DNA of 64,000 bases from Pseudomonas fluorescens (lineage in GTDB: Bacteria; Pseudomonadota; Gammaproteobacteria; Pseudomonadales; Pseudomonadaceae): contig NZ_CP148752.1 of assembly GCF_040448305.1 (NCBI RefSeq), positions 744,001 through 808,000 of the forward strand, given 5' to 3'. Below are positions 45,113 through 53,665 of this stretch, one piece after another (position 1 is the stretch's first letter; the number at the start of each line of letters is the position of its first letter). A program made the position numbers and the translations under genes. The notes below the pieces were generated by a model, which saw only the letters and a list, made by a program, of their open reading frames with translations, was not told the origin of the DNA and made no database searches.

Positions 45113-46371
45113 GGCCGCTCTCCTTCGATGCGCTCTGGCCTGACCGAGAAGCGCTCATAGTAAAAGCCGAATCGCTCGCGCAAAGCGGCAACATCAACCC
45201 CGAAATCGCCTTTCAGGTCATAGACGACGCGACCATGCTTGCCCCGTGGATTGGCGTTCAGATAGGCCTGGATCCGCGTCTTGGCGTCGGCGGTCAGTGG
45301 CAGGCCGGCCATGGCATAGATGCGTTCGATCACCGTCTGTTGGTCGGCCATGTAGTCGTCGAAGAGCACATCGAGCGATTGGCCGGCGGGAACACTGTCC
45401 CGGTCCCGAACGCAGGCGCGCAGCAGATGTTCCACTCGATCTGTCCAATAGCGCGCCAACGCCTTTACGTCGAGGGTATGGCGGCGGATGCGGTCGCCAT
45501 AGGCGATCATGGTGATGGCGGACTGGAGCACGGCTACGGGGTCGCGATGGGTGATGACGAGCGTGGCGTCGGGATAGGTCGTCACCAGCGGCCGCAGGTT
45601 TTCCATGTGCGGTGGCGATTTCATCACCCATCGGTTCGGGCCCTGGAGCCAGGTGAGCGCCTGCAGGACTCGGCGACCATAACGGTAGTGCGGCGTCTGA
45701 TCGTGGCTGTAGTAGTAGTCGCGCCAGCGACACGGGCGAGACTGCCATTCCGGCAGATAGGACGAGAAGTCCAGGCCTTGCAGTTCGATGTCTTCATGCA
45801 CGTGGGTGGGGGACATTTCGTGCATCGCCGGCATGAACGGCAATATGGCTTCGAATTCGCCCCAGGCCTGGCGGGTACGAACGATACGCGGATCTTCCCC
45901 GTTTGATGTTTGGTCTTGCGGCGCAGGAATCGGCTCCATCGCTTCCCAAAGCGGCATCGAACGCAGTCGCGGATCGGCTGCCAGGATGTTGACCAGGTGG
46001 GTCGTGCCTGAGCGGGGAAGGCCGGCGACGATGATCGGCCGATCAATCGCGACGTCGTTGATTTCCGGGTGTCGCTTCACCAGATCTTCGAAGCGCAGGC
46101 GCGAAGATGCGTAGCGCACAGCATCGCCGAACATCCCCGCGCGGCCCAGGGGGCCGAGCTCCGTGTCCTCGTCAAAACTCTTCAGCCAGACTCGCAGCCG
46201 TTCGCGGAAGTCGTCCGAACCGAAGTCGGAAAGCCCCGTGCGCTGGCATGCGGCTGCCAGGACGGCCTCCTCGCGCATTTCCACGGGGGGGACGCCCGCG
46301 ATCGCTCGACGCTGCCGCTCGGTCAGCTCGGGGGCGCCCAGGTCTGTGATACGGATGATGTCAGGTTTCAT
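45109..46371 (-). CDS. PAPS-dependent sulfotransferase (Sulfotransfer_3 type)
   Basis: A 420-residue cytosolic sulfotransferase. The 5'-phosphosulfate-binding loop IIVAGLPRSGTTHLVNIL covers residues 113-130, with core GLPRSGTTHL at 117-126. The 3'-phosphate-binding motif VITHRDPVAVLQSA lies at about 262-275. It transfers sulfate from PAPS to a hydroxyl of an unknown acceptor and releases pAp. ATG 46371 has GGAG 6 bases upstream; an ATG at 46383 has none. It lies 66 bases after the SDR gene and overlaps the DUF1214-type gene. The divergent operon supplies PAPS. Confidence 0.9.
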   Translation of the reverse strand: MKPDIIRITDLGAPELTERQRRAIAGVPPVEMREEAVLAAACQRTGLSDFGSDDFRERLRVWLKSFDEDTELGPLGRAGMFGDAVRYASSRLRFEDLVKRHPEINDVAIDRPIIVAGLPRSGTTHLVNILAADPRLRSMPLWEAMEPIPAPQDQTSNGEDPRIVRTRQAWGEFEAILPFMPAMHEMSPTHVHEDIELQGLDFSSYLPEWQSRPCRWRDYYYSHDQTPHYRYGRRVLQALTWLQGPNRWVMKSPPHMENLRPLVTTYPDATLVITHRDPVAVLQSAITMIAYGDRIRRHTLDVKALARYWTDRVEHLLRACVRDRDSVPAGQSLDVLFDDYMADQQTVIERIYAMAGLPLTADAKTRIQAYLNANPRGKHGRVVYDLKGDFGVDVAALRERFGFYYERFSVRPERIEGERP

Positions 46372-46437
46372 GCGCTGCTCCATAAGTGTGAGGAGAGGTG
46401 TTGGCGACAGGCAGTACGGGAAGGGCCGACGCCGGAC

Positions 46438-47208
46438 TCAGCCGGCGACCGTGAAACCGCCATCGACAGGCAGTGTCTGTCCCGTGATCCAGCCGGCAGC
46501 GGCGCTCGTCAGGAAAAGGACTGGACCGGCGATGTCCTGCGGCACCCCAAGCCGTGCTGCCGGCGTGCGTGCAAGCGTGGGCGCGGACCACTGCGGATTG
46601 GCGACAGTCGTCGCCGTCATGCGGCTTGCGGTAAGCCCCGCCGCGACCGCGTTGACGCGAATGCGTCCGCCCCAATGGACCGCCAGTGCCCGGGTCAGCC
46701 CGACGACGCCAGTCTTTGCCGCGCCATAGCCGGGCACCACATCGATCCCGAAGAACGAGCTCATTGATGCAATGCCGATGATCGAAGGGCCGCCTGGCAG
46801 CGTGCTTTGCAGGAGTTTGTCTGCGCAGCCATGCGCCATGCGATAGCCACCAACGAGGTGCATGCGCACCGCGCGTTCGAAAACGTCCGGTTCGTACTCG
46901 TCCAGGCCACAGCTTGGCAGCGCAAAGCCGGCGTTGTTGACGAGGATGTCCAGGCGCGGCAGCGCTGCTGCAACGGCAGAAATGTTGTCTGCGTTCTCGA
47001 TGTCGAGCTGCAAGTAGCGGTAGCCGTCGAGGTCAATGTCGTAATCGGCGGCGCAGGGCCGGGTGCCGGTGATCGTCACCTGCGCACCTGCTGCTTGGTA
47101 CGCAGCGGCGATGCCGGCCCCGATGCCGCTGGTGCCACCGGTCACCAGGACATGGCAATTGTTGTAGTCAAACTGAAGGTTCGGCCAGTCGGCCTGTTGA
47201 GTGTTCAT
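46438..47208 (-). CDS. Short-chain dehydrogenase/reductase
   Basis: A 256-residue classical SDR. TGGTSGIG is at residues 23-30, LDILVNNAG near 95-103, a Ser in GIASMSSFFG, and the YGAAK catalytic pair near 165-169. It is NAD(P)-dependent and acts on a hydroxyl or keto group of an unknown substrate. GGAGG stands 9 bases before the ATG. It is the first gene of the leftward sulfation operon, so it may act early on the acceptor. Confidence 0.92.
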   Translation of the reverse strand: MNTQQADWPNLQFDYNNCHVLVTGGTSGIGAGIAAAYQAAGAQVTITGTRPCAADYDIDLDGYRYLQLDIENADNISAVAAALPRLDILVNNAGFALPSCGLDEYEPDVFERAVRMHLVGGYRMAHGCADKLLQSTLPGGPSIIGIASMSSFFGIDVVPGYGAAKTGVVGLTRALAVHWGGRIRVNAVAAGLTASRMTATTVANPQWSAPTLARTPAARLGVPQDIAGPVLFLTSAAAGWITGQTLPVDGGFTVAG

Positions 47209-47521
47209 GGGGCGTTGCCTCCAATAGGTACACCTGATTGCTGCGGCGCAATGAGCCAGTCGATCAGGAGCAGCAGCTATCGCCCCGACCGACTGGCGGT
47301 TCAAGATAAGGCGATAGTATTAAAAGCGTTCGAACTGTGAATAGTCTAAACGGACGATGATCCGTGCAATTGCGAGATCTACCTTTAAAGCCAGTTTAAG
47401 TAACAAGGCTTAAAAAAGAGGTGGGCGATAAACGTCCACACGCAATCGCACCTCGAGTGACTGGGCCGGGCATCGGATTCTCGGTGGCATCCCGACCCAG
47501 CGCAGAGGAAGGAGGAAACAC
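47209..47521. other. Divergent control region of the two sulfation operons
   Basis: This 313-base gap separates the leftward SDR operon from the rightward cysD operon. Its middle (about 47310-47420) is clearly A/T-rich compared with its edges and could hold both promoters. It contains a short perfect palindrome GTTCGAAC (47329-47336) and an imperfect one, ACCGACTGGCGGT (47288-47300). The latter resembles the site before the TetR gene. No clear promoter pair can be named. Confidence 0.4.
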
Positions 47522-48418
47522 ATGCTGACGCACTTGCAGCGTCTTGAGGCCGAGAGCATTCACATCATGCGAGAAGTGGTCGCTGAGTGTGAGAACCCGG
47601 TAATGCTCTACTCCGTCGGTAAGGACAGTGCAGTGATGCTGCACCTGGCCCTGAAGGCGTTCCACCCGGGAAAACTGCCGTTCCCATTGCTGCACGTCGA
47701 CACGACCTGGAAGTTCCGCGAGATGATTCAGTTCCGCGACGCCATGGCGAAAAAGCACGACTTCGACCTGCTCGTCCATATCAATCCCGAGGGGCTGGAA
47801 AAGGGCATCAGCCCCTTTTCCCATGGTTCGGCCATACACACCGACATCTGGAAAACCGAGGGATTGAAGCAAGCGCTGGACAAGCACGGTTTCGATGCGG
47901 CCTTTGGCGGCGCACGGCGGGACGAAGAGAAGTCGCGGGCCAAGGAGCGAATATTCTCGATCCGCTCCGAGCAGCACCGCTGGGATCCCAAGCTGCAACG
48001 CCCCGAACTGTGGCGGATGTATAACGCCCGAAAGCACAAGGGCGAAAGCATCCGGGTGTTTCCCCTGTCCAACTGGACCGAGCTCGACATCTGGCAATAC
48101 ATCTATCTGAACGACATTCCGATCGTGCCGCTTTACCTGGCGAAAGAGCGACCGGTGGTGGAGCGCGACGGCACGCTCATCATGGTCGATGACGAGCGCA
48201 TGCCACTGAACGACGGCGAGGTTCCCGAGATCAGGAAAGTGCGTTTCCGCACGCTGGGTTGCTACCCGCTGACCGGCGCAATCGAGAGCGAGGCCGACTC
48301 CTTGACGGCCATTATTCAGGAAATGCTTCTGGCCAGGACGTCCGAGCGCCAGGGTCGCCTGATTGATCACGACTCCGCGGGCTCGATGGAGAAAAAGAAA
48401 CAGGAGGGGTATTTCTAA
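47522..48418 (+). CDS. cysD: Sulfate adenylyltransferase subunit 2
   Basis: A 298-residue ATP-sulfurylase catalytic subunit. The PP-loop SVGKDS is at residues 31-36, and FGGARRDEEKSRAKERIFS near 133-151 and the C-terminal QGRLIDHD are standard for CysD. With CysN it makes APS from ATP and sulfate, driven by GTP. GGAAGGAGG precedes the ATG. Its stop overlaps the cysNC start (TAATG). No cysH or cysI is adjacent; the partner genes are a sulfotransferase operon, so it is likely a dedicated copy for sulfation. Confidence 0.95.
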   Translation: MLTHLQRLEAESIHIMREVVAECENPVMLYSVGKDSAVMLHLALKAFHPGKLPFPLLHVDTTWKFREMIQFRDAMAKKHDFDLLVHINPEGLEKGISPFSHGSAIHTDIWKTEGLKQALDKHGFDAAFGGARRDEEKSRAKERIFSIRSEQHRWDPKLQRPELWRMYNARKHKGESIRVFPLSNWTELDIWQYIYLNDIPIVPLYLAKERPVVERDGTLIMVDDERMPLNDGEVPEIRKVRFRTLGCYPLTGAIESEADSLTAIIQEMLLARTSERQGRLIDHDSAGSMEKKKQEGYF

Positions 48419-50319
48419 TGGCACACGTATCCGATTTGATTTCCGAAGACATCGAGCAATATTTGAAATCCCACGAGAACAAGAGCCTGCTGCGTTTCAT
48501 CACCTGCGGCAGCGTCGACGATGGAAAAAGCACGCTCATCGGGCGCCTGCTCTACGAGTCGAAGATGCTCTTCGAAGACCAGTTGAGCCAGCTGGAAGCG
48601 GATTCAAAGAAGGTGGGAACGCAAGGTGGCGACCTGGATTTCGCACTACTGGTCGACGGACTTTCCGCCGAGCGTGAACAAGGCATCACCATCGATGTTG
48701 CCTATCGCTTCTTCTCGACCGACAAGCGCAAGTTCATCGTGGCCGATACACCGGGCCACGAGCAATATACGCGCAACATGGTCACCGGAGCCTCGACAGC
48801 GGATGTCGCCATCATTCTGATCGACGGGCGCAAAGGGGTGCTGACCCAGACGCGGCGACACAGCTATCTGGTGTCGCTGATTGGCATTCGCCATGTCGTG
48901 CTGGCCATCAACAAACTGGATATGGTGGGTTACTCGAAAGAGATCTACGACAAGATAGACGCGGACTATCGCGCTTTCGCCAGCCAGATTAGCCTGCAGA
49001 ATATCGTCACCATCCCGATGTCAGCCCTGAAGGGCGACAATATCACCGAGCCGAGCGCGAACACCCCTTGGTACCAGGGGCCGACACTGATGGGATACCT
49101 TGAGACGGTGCAGGTCGAGGATGCTGCGGATCAGTCCGGGCCGTTTCGCATGCCGGTGCAGTGGGTCAACCGACCGAACCTCGACTTCCGCGGCTATGCC
49201 GGGATCGTTGTCGGCGGCAGCGTCAAGCGCGGCAATCGCCTCCGTGTCTTGCCGTCGGGGAAGGAAAGCCGGGTCGCGCGTATCGTGACGCGCGAGGGTG
49301 ACCTTGAGGAAGCCGTCTCTGGCCAGTCGATCACGATTACGCTCGAGGACGAGATCGATATCAGCCGGGGCGACATTCTCGCGACGATCGATGCACCGGC
49401 CAGGGTGGCAGACCAGTTCGAGGCGACGATCGTCTGGATGAGCGATGAGCCGATGCTGCCGGGCCGCCCCTATCTGTTGAAGATCGGCACCAAGACCGTG
49501 ACGGCCACCAGCGCGACACCGAAATACAAGGTCAACGTCAATACGCTCGAGCACCTCGCCGCCAAGACACTGGACCTGAATGAAATCGGCGTCTGCAACC
49601 TGAGCTTTGATCAGCCAATCGCATTTGATCCCTACAAGGAAAATCGCGATACCGGCGGTTTCATCATGATTGACCGCCTGACCAACAATACGGTCGGCGC
49701 CGGACTCCTGCACTTTGCCTTGCGTCGCTCGCAGAACATCCACTGGCAGGCGATTGACGTTAACAAACAGGCGCACGCCACCCTCAAGGGGCAGAAGCCT
49801 TGCGTACTCTGGTTCACAGGGTTGTCGGGTGCCGGCAAGTCCACGATCGCGAACCTCGTCGAGAAGAAACTGCATGCATTGGGCAAACATACCTATCTGC
49901 TTGATGGTGACAACGTGCGCCACGGCCTCAACAAGGATCTCGGTTTCTCCGAAGCCGACCGGGTCGAGAACATCAGGCGCGTAGGTGAAGTCGCCAAGTT
50001 GATGGTCGATGCGGGGCAGATCGTTCTGGTGTCCTTCATCTCACCATTCCGATCTGAACGCAGAATGTCGCGCGAGCTGGTGGAGCAGGGCGAGTTCTTC
50101 GAGGTGTTCGTCGACACGCCGATCAGCGTGGCCGAACAGAGGGATCCAAAAGGCCTCTACAAGAAGGCTCGCCGTGGCGAACTGACGAATTTCACCGGCA
50201 TCGATTCCCCCTACGAGCCGCCGGAAAACCCGGAAATTCGCATCGACACCACCGCTTGCTCTCCCGAGGAAGCAGCCGAACTGATCGTCAGCCATCTTGT
50301 CGCTCGCGAGGCCCTATGA
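48418..50319 (+). CDS. cysNC: Fused sulfate adenylyltransferase subunit 1 / APS kinase
   Basis: A 633-residue fusion. Residues 1 to about 450 form the CysN GTPase: CGSVDDGKSTLIGRLLYES, DTPGHEQYTRNM and NKLDM. Residues about 455-633 form the CysC kinase, with P-loop GLSGAGKS at 468-475 and DGDNVRHGLNKDLGFS. It makes APS with CysD and then phosphorylates APS to PAPS, the donor for sulfotransferases. The start overlaps cysD; the stop overlaps the DHH gene (ATGA). Both halves look intact. Confidence 0.95.
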   Translation: MAHVSDLISEDIEQYLKSHENKSLLRFITCGSVDDGKSTLIGRLLYESKMLFEDQLSQLEADSKKVGTQGGDLDFALLVDGLSAEREQGITIDVAYRFFSTDKRKFIVADTPGHEQYTRNMVTGASTADVAIILIDGRKGVLTQTRRHSYLVSLIGIRHVVLAINKLDMVGYSKEIYDKIDADYRAFASQISLQNIVTIPMSALKGDNITEPSANTPWYQGPTLMGYLETVQVEDAADQSGPFRMPVQWVNRPNLDFRGYAGIVVGGSVKRGNRLRVLPSGKESRVARIVTREGDLEEAVSGQSITITLEDEIDISRGDILATIDAPARVADQFEATIVWMSDEPMLPGRPYLLKIGTKTVTATSATPKYKVNVNTLEHLAAKTLDLNEIGVCNLSFDQPIAFDPYKENRDTGGFIMIDRLTNNTVGAGLLHFALRRSQNIHWQAIDVNKQAHATLKGQKPCVLWFTGLSGAGKSTIANLVEKKLHALGKHTYLLDGDNVRHGLNKDLGFSEADRVENIRRVGEVAKLMVDAGQIVLVSFISPFRSERRMSRELVEQGEFFEVFVDTPISVAEQRDPKGLYKKARRGELTNFTGIDSPYEPPENPEIRIDTTACSPEEAAELIVSHLVAREAL

Positions 50320-51284
50320 ATCGCTACGTTGCATTCAATGGGGATGCCGATGGACTGTGTGCGTTGCAACAACTGCGGCTTGCCGCGCCTGACGAGTTCG
50401 CCAGCGCGGAGCTGCTGACCGGAGTCAAACGCGACATTCAGTTACTGCGGCGTATCGAAGCGTGCGAGGGGGATACCATCACTGCACTCGACATCTCCCT
50501 CGATCAGAATCGTACCGATCTGCTTCGCCTGCTTGAGGCGGGCGCTTCGGTGCGCTACTTCGATCATCATCACGCAGGGGAGATGCCTCGGCATGGGCGC
50601 TTCGAGCCTTATATCGACGAGGCTGCCGACGTCTGCACCAGCATCCTGGTCGACCGCTATCTTGGCGGTCGCCATCGTGTATGGGCGATTGCTGCGGCAT
50701 ACGGCGACAGCCTGCCTGAAGTGGGCTGCGCCATGGCCAAGGCGCAAGGCATAGGCGCTGGAGCGGTCAGGACCCTGGAGCGGCTCGGCCTCTATCTCAA
50801 CTACAACGCTTATGGCGAGACCGTTGCCGATCTGCATTTCGATCCGGCCGAACTGTCGAACCTGATGCAGCCGTTCGCCGACCCGCTGGAGTTCGTCACA
50901 GGCTCGGACGCCTACGCGCGGCTGGCGGCAGGCTATGAGGAGGACATGGATCTGGCTCGCCGGCTTACACCGACACGCCAGATACCCGGCGCGATGCTGC
51001 TGATGTTGCCTGACGTTCCATGGGCGCGGCGGGCGATTGGAACCCTGGCCAACGAGCTCATGCAGGCACAGCCAGATCGCGCGCTCGGTATCCTGTCGCC
51101 CAAAAGGCAAGGTGGGTTCACCGTAAGCGTGCGCACTCCCGGACATAGTCCGGTGGCTGCGGCTGACTTCTGCCGCACCTTTGACACCGGCGGTGGCAGG
51201 AAACTGGCGGGAGGTATCAATCATCTGCCCGAATCGGAAGTCGACCGTTTTACACGCGAGTTCGAAACGAGCCTCTCCAGGTAG
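50316..51284 (+). CDS. DHH/DHHA1-family phosphoesterase, probable pAp phosphatase
   Basis: A 322-residue protein of the DHH superfamily. Motifs are NGDADG at residues 8-13, an acidic LDISLD segment near 55-60, the DHH motif DHHH at 83-86 and the C-terminal DHHA1 glycine-rich GGGRKLAGGINHLP. Relatives (NrnA) hydrolyse short RNA and 3'-phosphoadenosine-5'-phosphate (pAp). Coupling to cysNC (ATGA overlap) and the nearby sulfotransferase suggest that it removes pAp formed by sulfation. The chemistry on pAp is inference; an exonuclease role is the alternative. Confidence 0.75.
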   Translation: MNRYVAFNGDADGLCALQQLRLAAPDEFASAELLTGVKRDIQLLRRIEACEGDTITALDISLDQNRTDLLRLLEAGASVRYFDHHHAGEMPRHGRFEPYIDEAADVCTSILVDRYLGGRHRVWAIAAAYGDSLPEVGCAMAKAQGIGAGAVRTLERLGLYLNYNAYGETVADLHFDPAELSNLMQPFADPLEFVTGSDAYARLAAGYEEDMDLARRLTPTRQIPGAMLLMLPDVPWARRAIGTLANELMQAQPDRALGILSPKRQGGFTVSVRTPGHSPVAAADFCRTFDTGGGRKLAGGINHLPESEVDRFTREFETSLSR

Positions 51285-51316
51285 CAGTCATTACCCATGC
51301 AATGTTTACAGCTGCC

Positions 51317-52057
51317 TCATGAGGGCAAGCTGTAAACGTGGGCTGGAACCTGTTCGGGTACGTCAAGGCGGGAAAGAAGGGAGACAGTTTCGGGCGACAT
51401 GGGGCTCGCCAGCAGTGCCACCAGGCAGTCTTCGATGTTCTTGATGAACAACTCGGTGTCCATCACCAAGGTCTTCTTATCGCTCGCATCAAGCATGCGA
51501 GAGTGATCGGCGAGCCCATGGAGGAGCAATACTGCCGCCAAGTGCAGGCGCTGCTGGGCCACGGACTCCGGCAGGTCCTGGAGGACCCCGAGCAGCGCCC
51601 GCCTCAACCGATCCACCTGACCCAGATTGAGCGTGGAAGCGCGCAGGTTCTGTACGGAGAGCGTATGCACCGCCACCAGTTGGGCATCCAGACGGATAAA
51701 GTCCTTCCCTCCGTTGGGATCGAACATCTTGTCGGCCACCGGATACATCAGCGCGCGGACCACGTCTCTTACCGAAGGATTACCTCGCTTCTCCAGTTCA
51801 TCGAGCAATGCGTTGCGCCGGCTGGCAATACCAGGCTCATGCTTGTCGAGGATGGCCTGCAGCAAGCCGTCCTTGCTGCCGAAGTGGTAATTCGTGGCGT
51901 TCTTGTTCCGCTGCCCGGCGGCTTTGTTGATGTCGCTTAACGACACCCCTTCGATACCGCGCTCGGCGAACAGCCGTTCGGCAATTGACACGAGCTTTGC
52001 TCGCGTGACGACGCTTTTCAGTGTCAAACGTTCGATTTTCCTGACTTGCTGGGTCAT
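51317..52057 (-). CDS. TetR-family transcriptional regulator
   Basis: A 246-residue TetR protein. The N-terminal HTH is in RAKLVSIAERLFAERGIEGVSLSDINKAAGQRNKNATNYHFGSKDGLL; the ligand domain extends to the C-terminus. It is convergent with the pAp-phosphatase operon, 33 bases apart. ATG 52057 is chosen because the HTH then sits at the normal distance; longer starts lack support. Position makes it the likely regulator of the sulfation block. A 16-bp palindrome lies 84 bases upstream. Confidence 0.9.
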   Translation of the reverse strand: MTQQVRKIERLTLKSVVTRAKLVSIAERLFAERGIEGVSLSDINKAAGQRNKNATNYHFGSKDGLLQAILDKHEPGIASRRNALLDELEKRGNPSVRDVVRALMYPVADKMFDPNGGKDFIRLDAQLVAVHTLSVQNLRASTLNLGQVDRLRRALLGVLQDLPESVAQQRLHLAAVLLLHGLADHSRMLDASDKKTLVMDTELFIKNIEDCLVALLASPMSPETVSLLSRLDVPEQVPAHVYSLPS

Positions 52058-52140
52058 CACACCAATCTTTTGAGTCGACCAATGGTACGAAACGAATCGC
52101 AGTTTAACATCGGCCATAGGGTGGATCGTACAAGTAAACT

Positions 52141-52156
52141 CACCGGCCGGCCGGTG
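52141..52156. promoter_or_regulatory. 16-bp perfect palindrome, possible TetR operator
   Basis: CACCGGCCGGCCGGTG is its own reverse complement. It lies in the 239-base gap between the divergent TetR and LuxR-type genes. TetR regulators often bind near-symmetric sites of this size beside their own gene. Binding is inference. Confidence 0.5.
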
Positions 52157-52296
52157 CGCTTCGCAGGACGCAAAGTTACACGATCTCGCAGGTAGGCCCA
52201 CCTCCTTTCAGACTATAGATCCGGGTGTTGCGCTCAATCGACGAGGGCACCTATTCTCGACCATCTCCAACACTAATAAATATAAAAGGATTGTCC

Positions 52297-53433
52297 ATGC
52301 AGAGCCTCAGCCTCGAGACGTTCAGCGAGTTCGTCGGCAATCTCTATCAAGGACCGCTGGAGAACATCCCCTGGACGACCTTCCTCAACCGGCTCAATGT
52401 GTATCTGCAAAGCAAATTCGTCACCTTCATCCTGCGCCCACCGAGTCAACACGACACTGGCCTGATGATTCACACCACTGGCTCCTCAGCCGAAATCACG
52501 GCCTCCTATAACCAGCACTTTTTCACCCTCGACCCCTTTGTCGACCTGCCCAACCGCCAGGTCGTCACCCTGGCCGAATTCGTCTCCGACGACGACTGGC
52601 AAAACTCAGAGTTCTGCAAGAATTTCCTCGAACCGCTGGACGTGTTCCATATCCTCGGCGCCGACATCAACACTGCCGATGGCGCTCAGTGCCGCATCCG
52701 CATCAGCCGCGGTCGAGACGACAGGGCCTTCAACAATGATGAAAAGGCCCTGTTGGCGCAGTTCATTCCGCACCTGGAACGGTCGATCGAGATCCATATG
52801 CGGTTGAACCAAATCGAAACCGAGCGCAACCTCTATGCCGGCGCGGTAGATCAGATGGCGGTTGGCACGATCATTCTCGACGAAGCCGGCAAAGTGCTGC
52901 GGACCAACCAGGTGGCCGACCGCCTGATCCAGGAAAAAGACGGTATCAAGCTGGTCAACGATGGCCTGCAGATCGGTACCGCGCGTGACACCCAGGAGTT
53001 CCGCCGCCTGGTGAAACAGTCGCTGCTCTCGCAAAAAAGCAGCAACCCCTCGGTGGTCGAAGCCCTGCGCGTGCAACGCCCTTCGGGCCGCGCGGACCTG
53101 GGCATCATCGTGCGCTCGGTACCGTTGTCAGACTGGAGCGAAGGCAAACAGTGCCCAGCGGTGGTGATTTTCATCAGCGACCCGGAACAGCAATCCAGTG
53201 CACCGCAAGAGATTGTCCGCGCCCTGTTCGACTTCACCCCGGCCGAAACCCAGCTGGCCATGCTGCTGGCCAACGGCCTGACCCTGGACGAAGCCTCCGA
53301 AGAACTGGGCATCAGCCGCAACACCTCACGGGCACACCTGCGTTCGACTTTCTCCAAGACCGGGGTGACCCGCCAGACCATGCTGGTGCGGTTGATCCTG
53401 CGCAGCGTCGCGACCCTCGGTTATTGCAATTAG
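52297..53433 (+). CDS. LuxR-type HTH regulator
   Basis: A 378-residue protein. An N-terminal sensor-like region of about 300 residues has no recognised autoinducer-binding signature. A C-terminal LuxR/GerE HTH covers about 305-375: LFDFTPAETQLAMLLANGLTLDEASEELGIS and SRAHLRSTFSKTGVTRQTMLVRLILRS. AAAAGGA lies 6 bases before the ATG. Regulators of this build are often near DUF1302/DUF1329 genes; here it is divergent from the TetR gene. It may control the sulfation block or the divergent TetR gene. Confidence 0.9.
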   Translation: MQSLSLETFSEFVGNLYQGPLENIPWTTFLNRLNVYLQSKFVTFILRPPSQHDTGLMIHTTGSSAEITASYNQHFFTLDPFVDLPNRQVVTLAEFVSDDDWQNSEFCKNFLEPLDVFHILGADINTADGAQCRIRISRGRDDRAFNNDEKALLAQFIPHLERSIEIHMRLNQIETERNLYAGAVDQMAVGTIILDEAGKVLRTNQVADRLIQEKDGIKLVNDGLQIGTARDTQEFRRLVKQSLLSQKSSNPSVVEALRVQRPSGRADLGIIVRSVPLSDWSEGKQCPAVVIFISDPEQQSSAPQEIVRALFDFTPAETQLAMLLANGLTLDEASEELGISRNTSRAHLRSTFSKTGVTRQTMLVRLILRSVATLGYCN

Positions 53434-53568
53434 TCGCCGCGTTGGATGCATCGGTGTCGGGGCCTGGCGAAAACGGTTGATTAACCATGAGTAACGCCGG
53501 CAACCTCATCCTCGGCCGCCGCCAGTACGCGGTCTGGAGAGGCTCACCATCGATGAGGATTTAATCCT

Positions 53569-53628
53569 TGTCTTTTGGTTTGACAGCCTTGAGTTGGCGG
53601 TCTGAGAGGCGGGTGGATTTCAGGCACA
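53569..53628 (-). pseudogene. Remnant of a tyrosine-integrase N-terminus
   Basis: On the minus strand, reading away from the ssrA 3' end, the frame gives LKSTRLSDRQLKAVKPKDKD and then TAA. This matches the N-terminus of P4-type tyrosine integrases (DUF4102), which begin L[ST]DRQ[IL]KA[VA]KPK[DE]KDY. Everything after about 20 residues is gone. Integrases of islands at ssrA lie exactly here, next to the 3' end. It overlaps the terminator and is untranslatable as a gene. Confidence 0.55.
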
Positions 53629-53657
53629 AAAAAAGACGCCCCTTGGGCGTCTTTTTT
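53628..53657. terminator. Bidirectional terminator after ssrA
   Basis: AAAAAAGACGCCC pairs with GGGCGTCTTTTTT around a four-base loop, giving T runs on both strands. It stands 9 bases after the 3' CCA of ssrA (minus strand) and also faces the LuxR-type gene. Confidence 0.9.
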
Positions 53658-53665
53658 CGTTGAAG

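Noticed and set aside
46069..46767. Plus-strand frame opposite the sulfotransferase and SDR genes
   Set aside because: Both genes on the other strand have full motifs; this frame has none and crosses their boundary.
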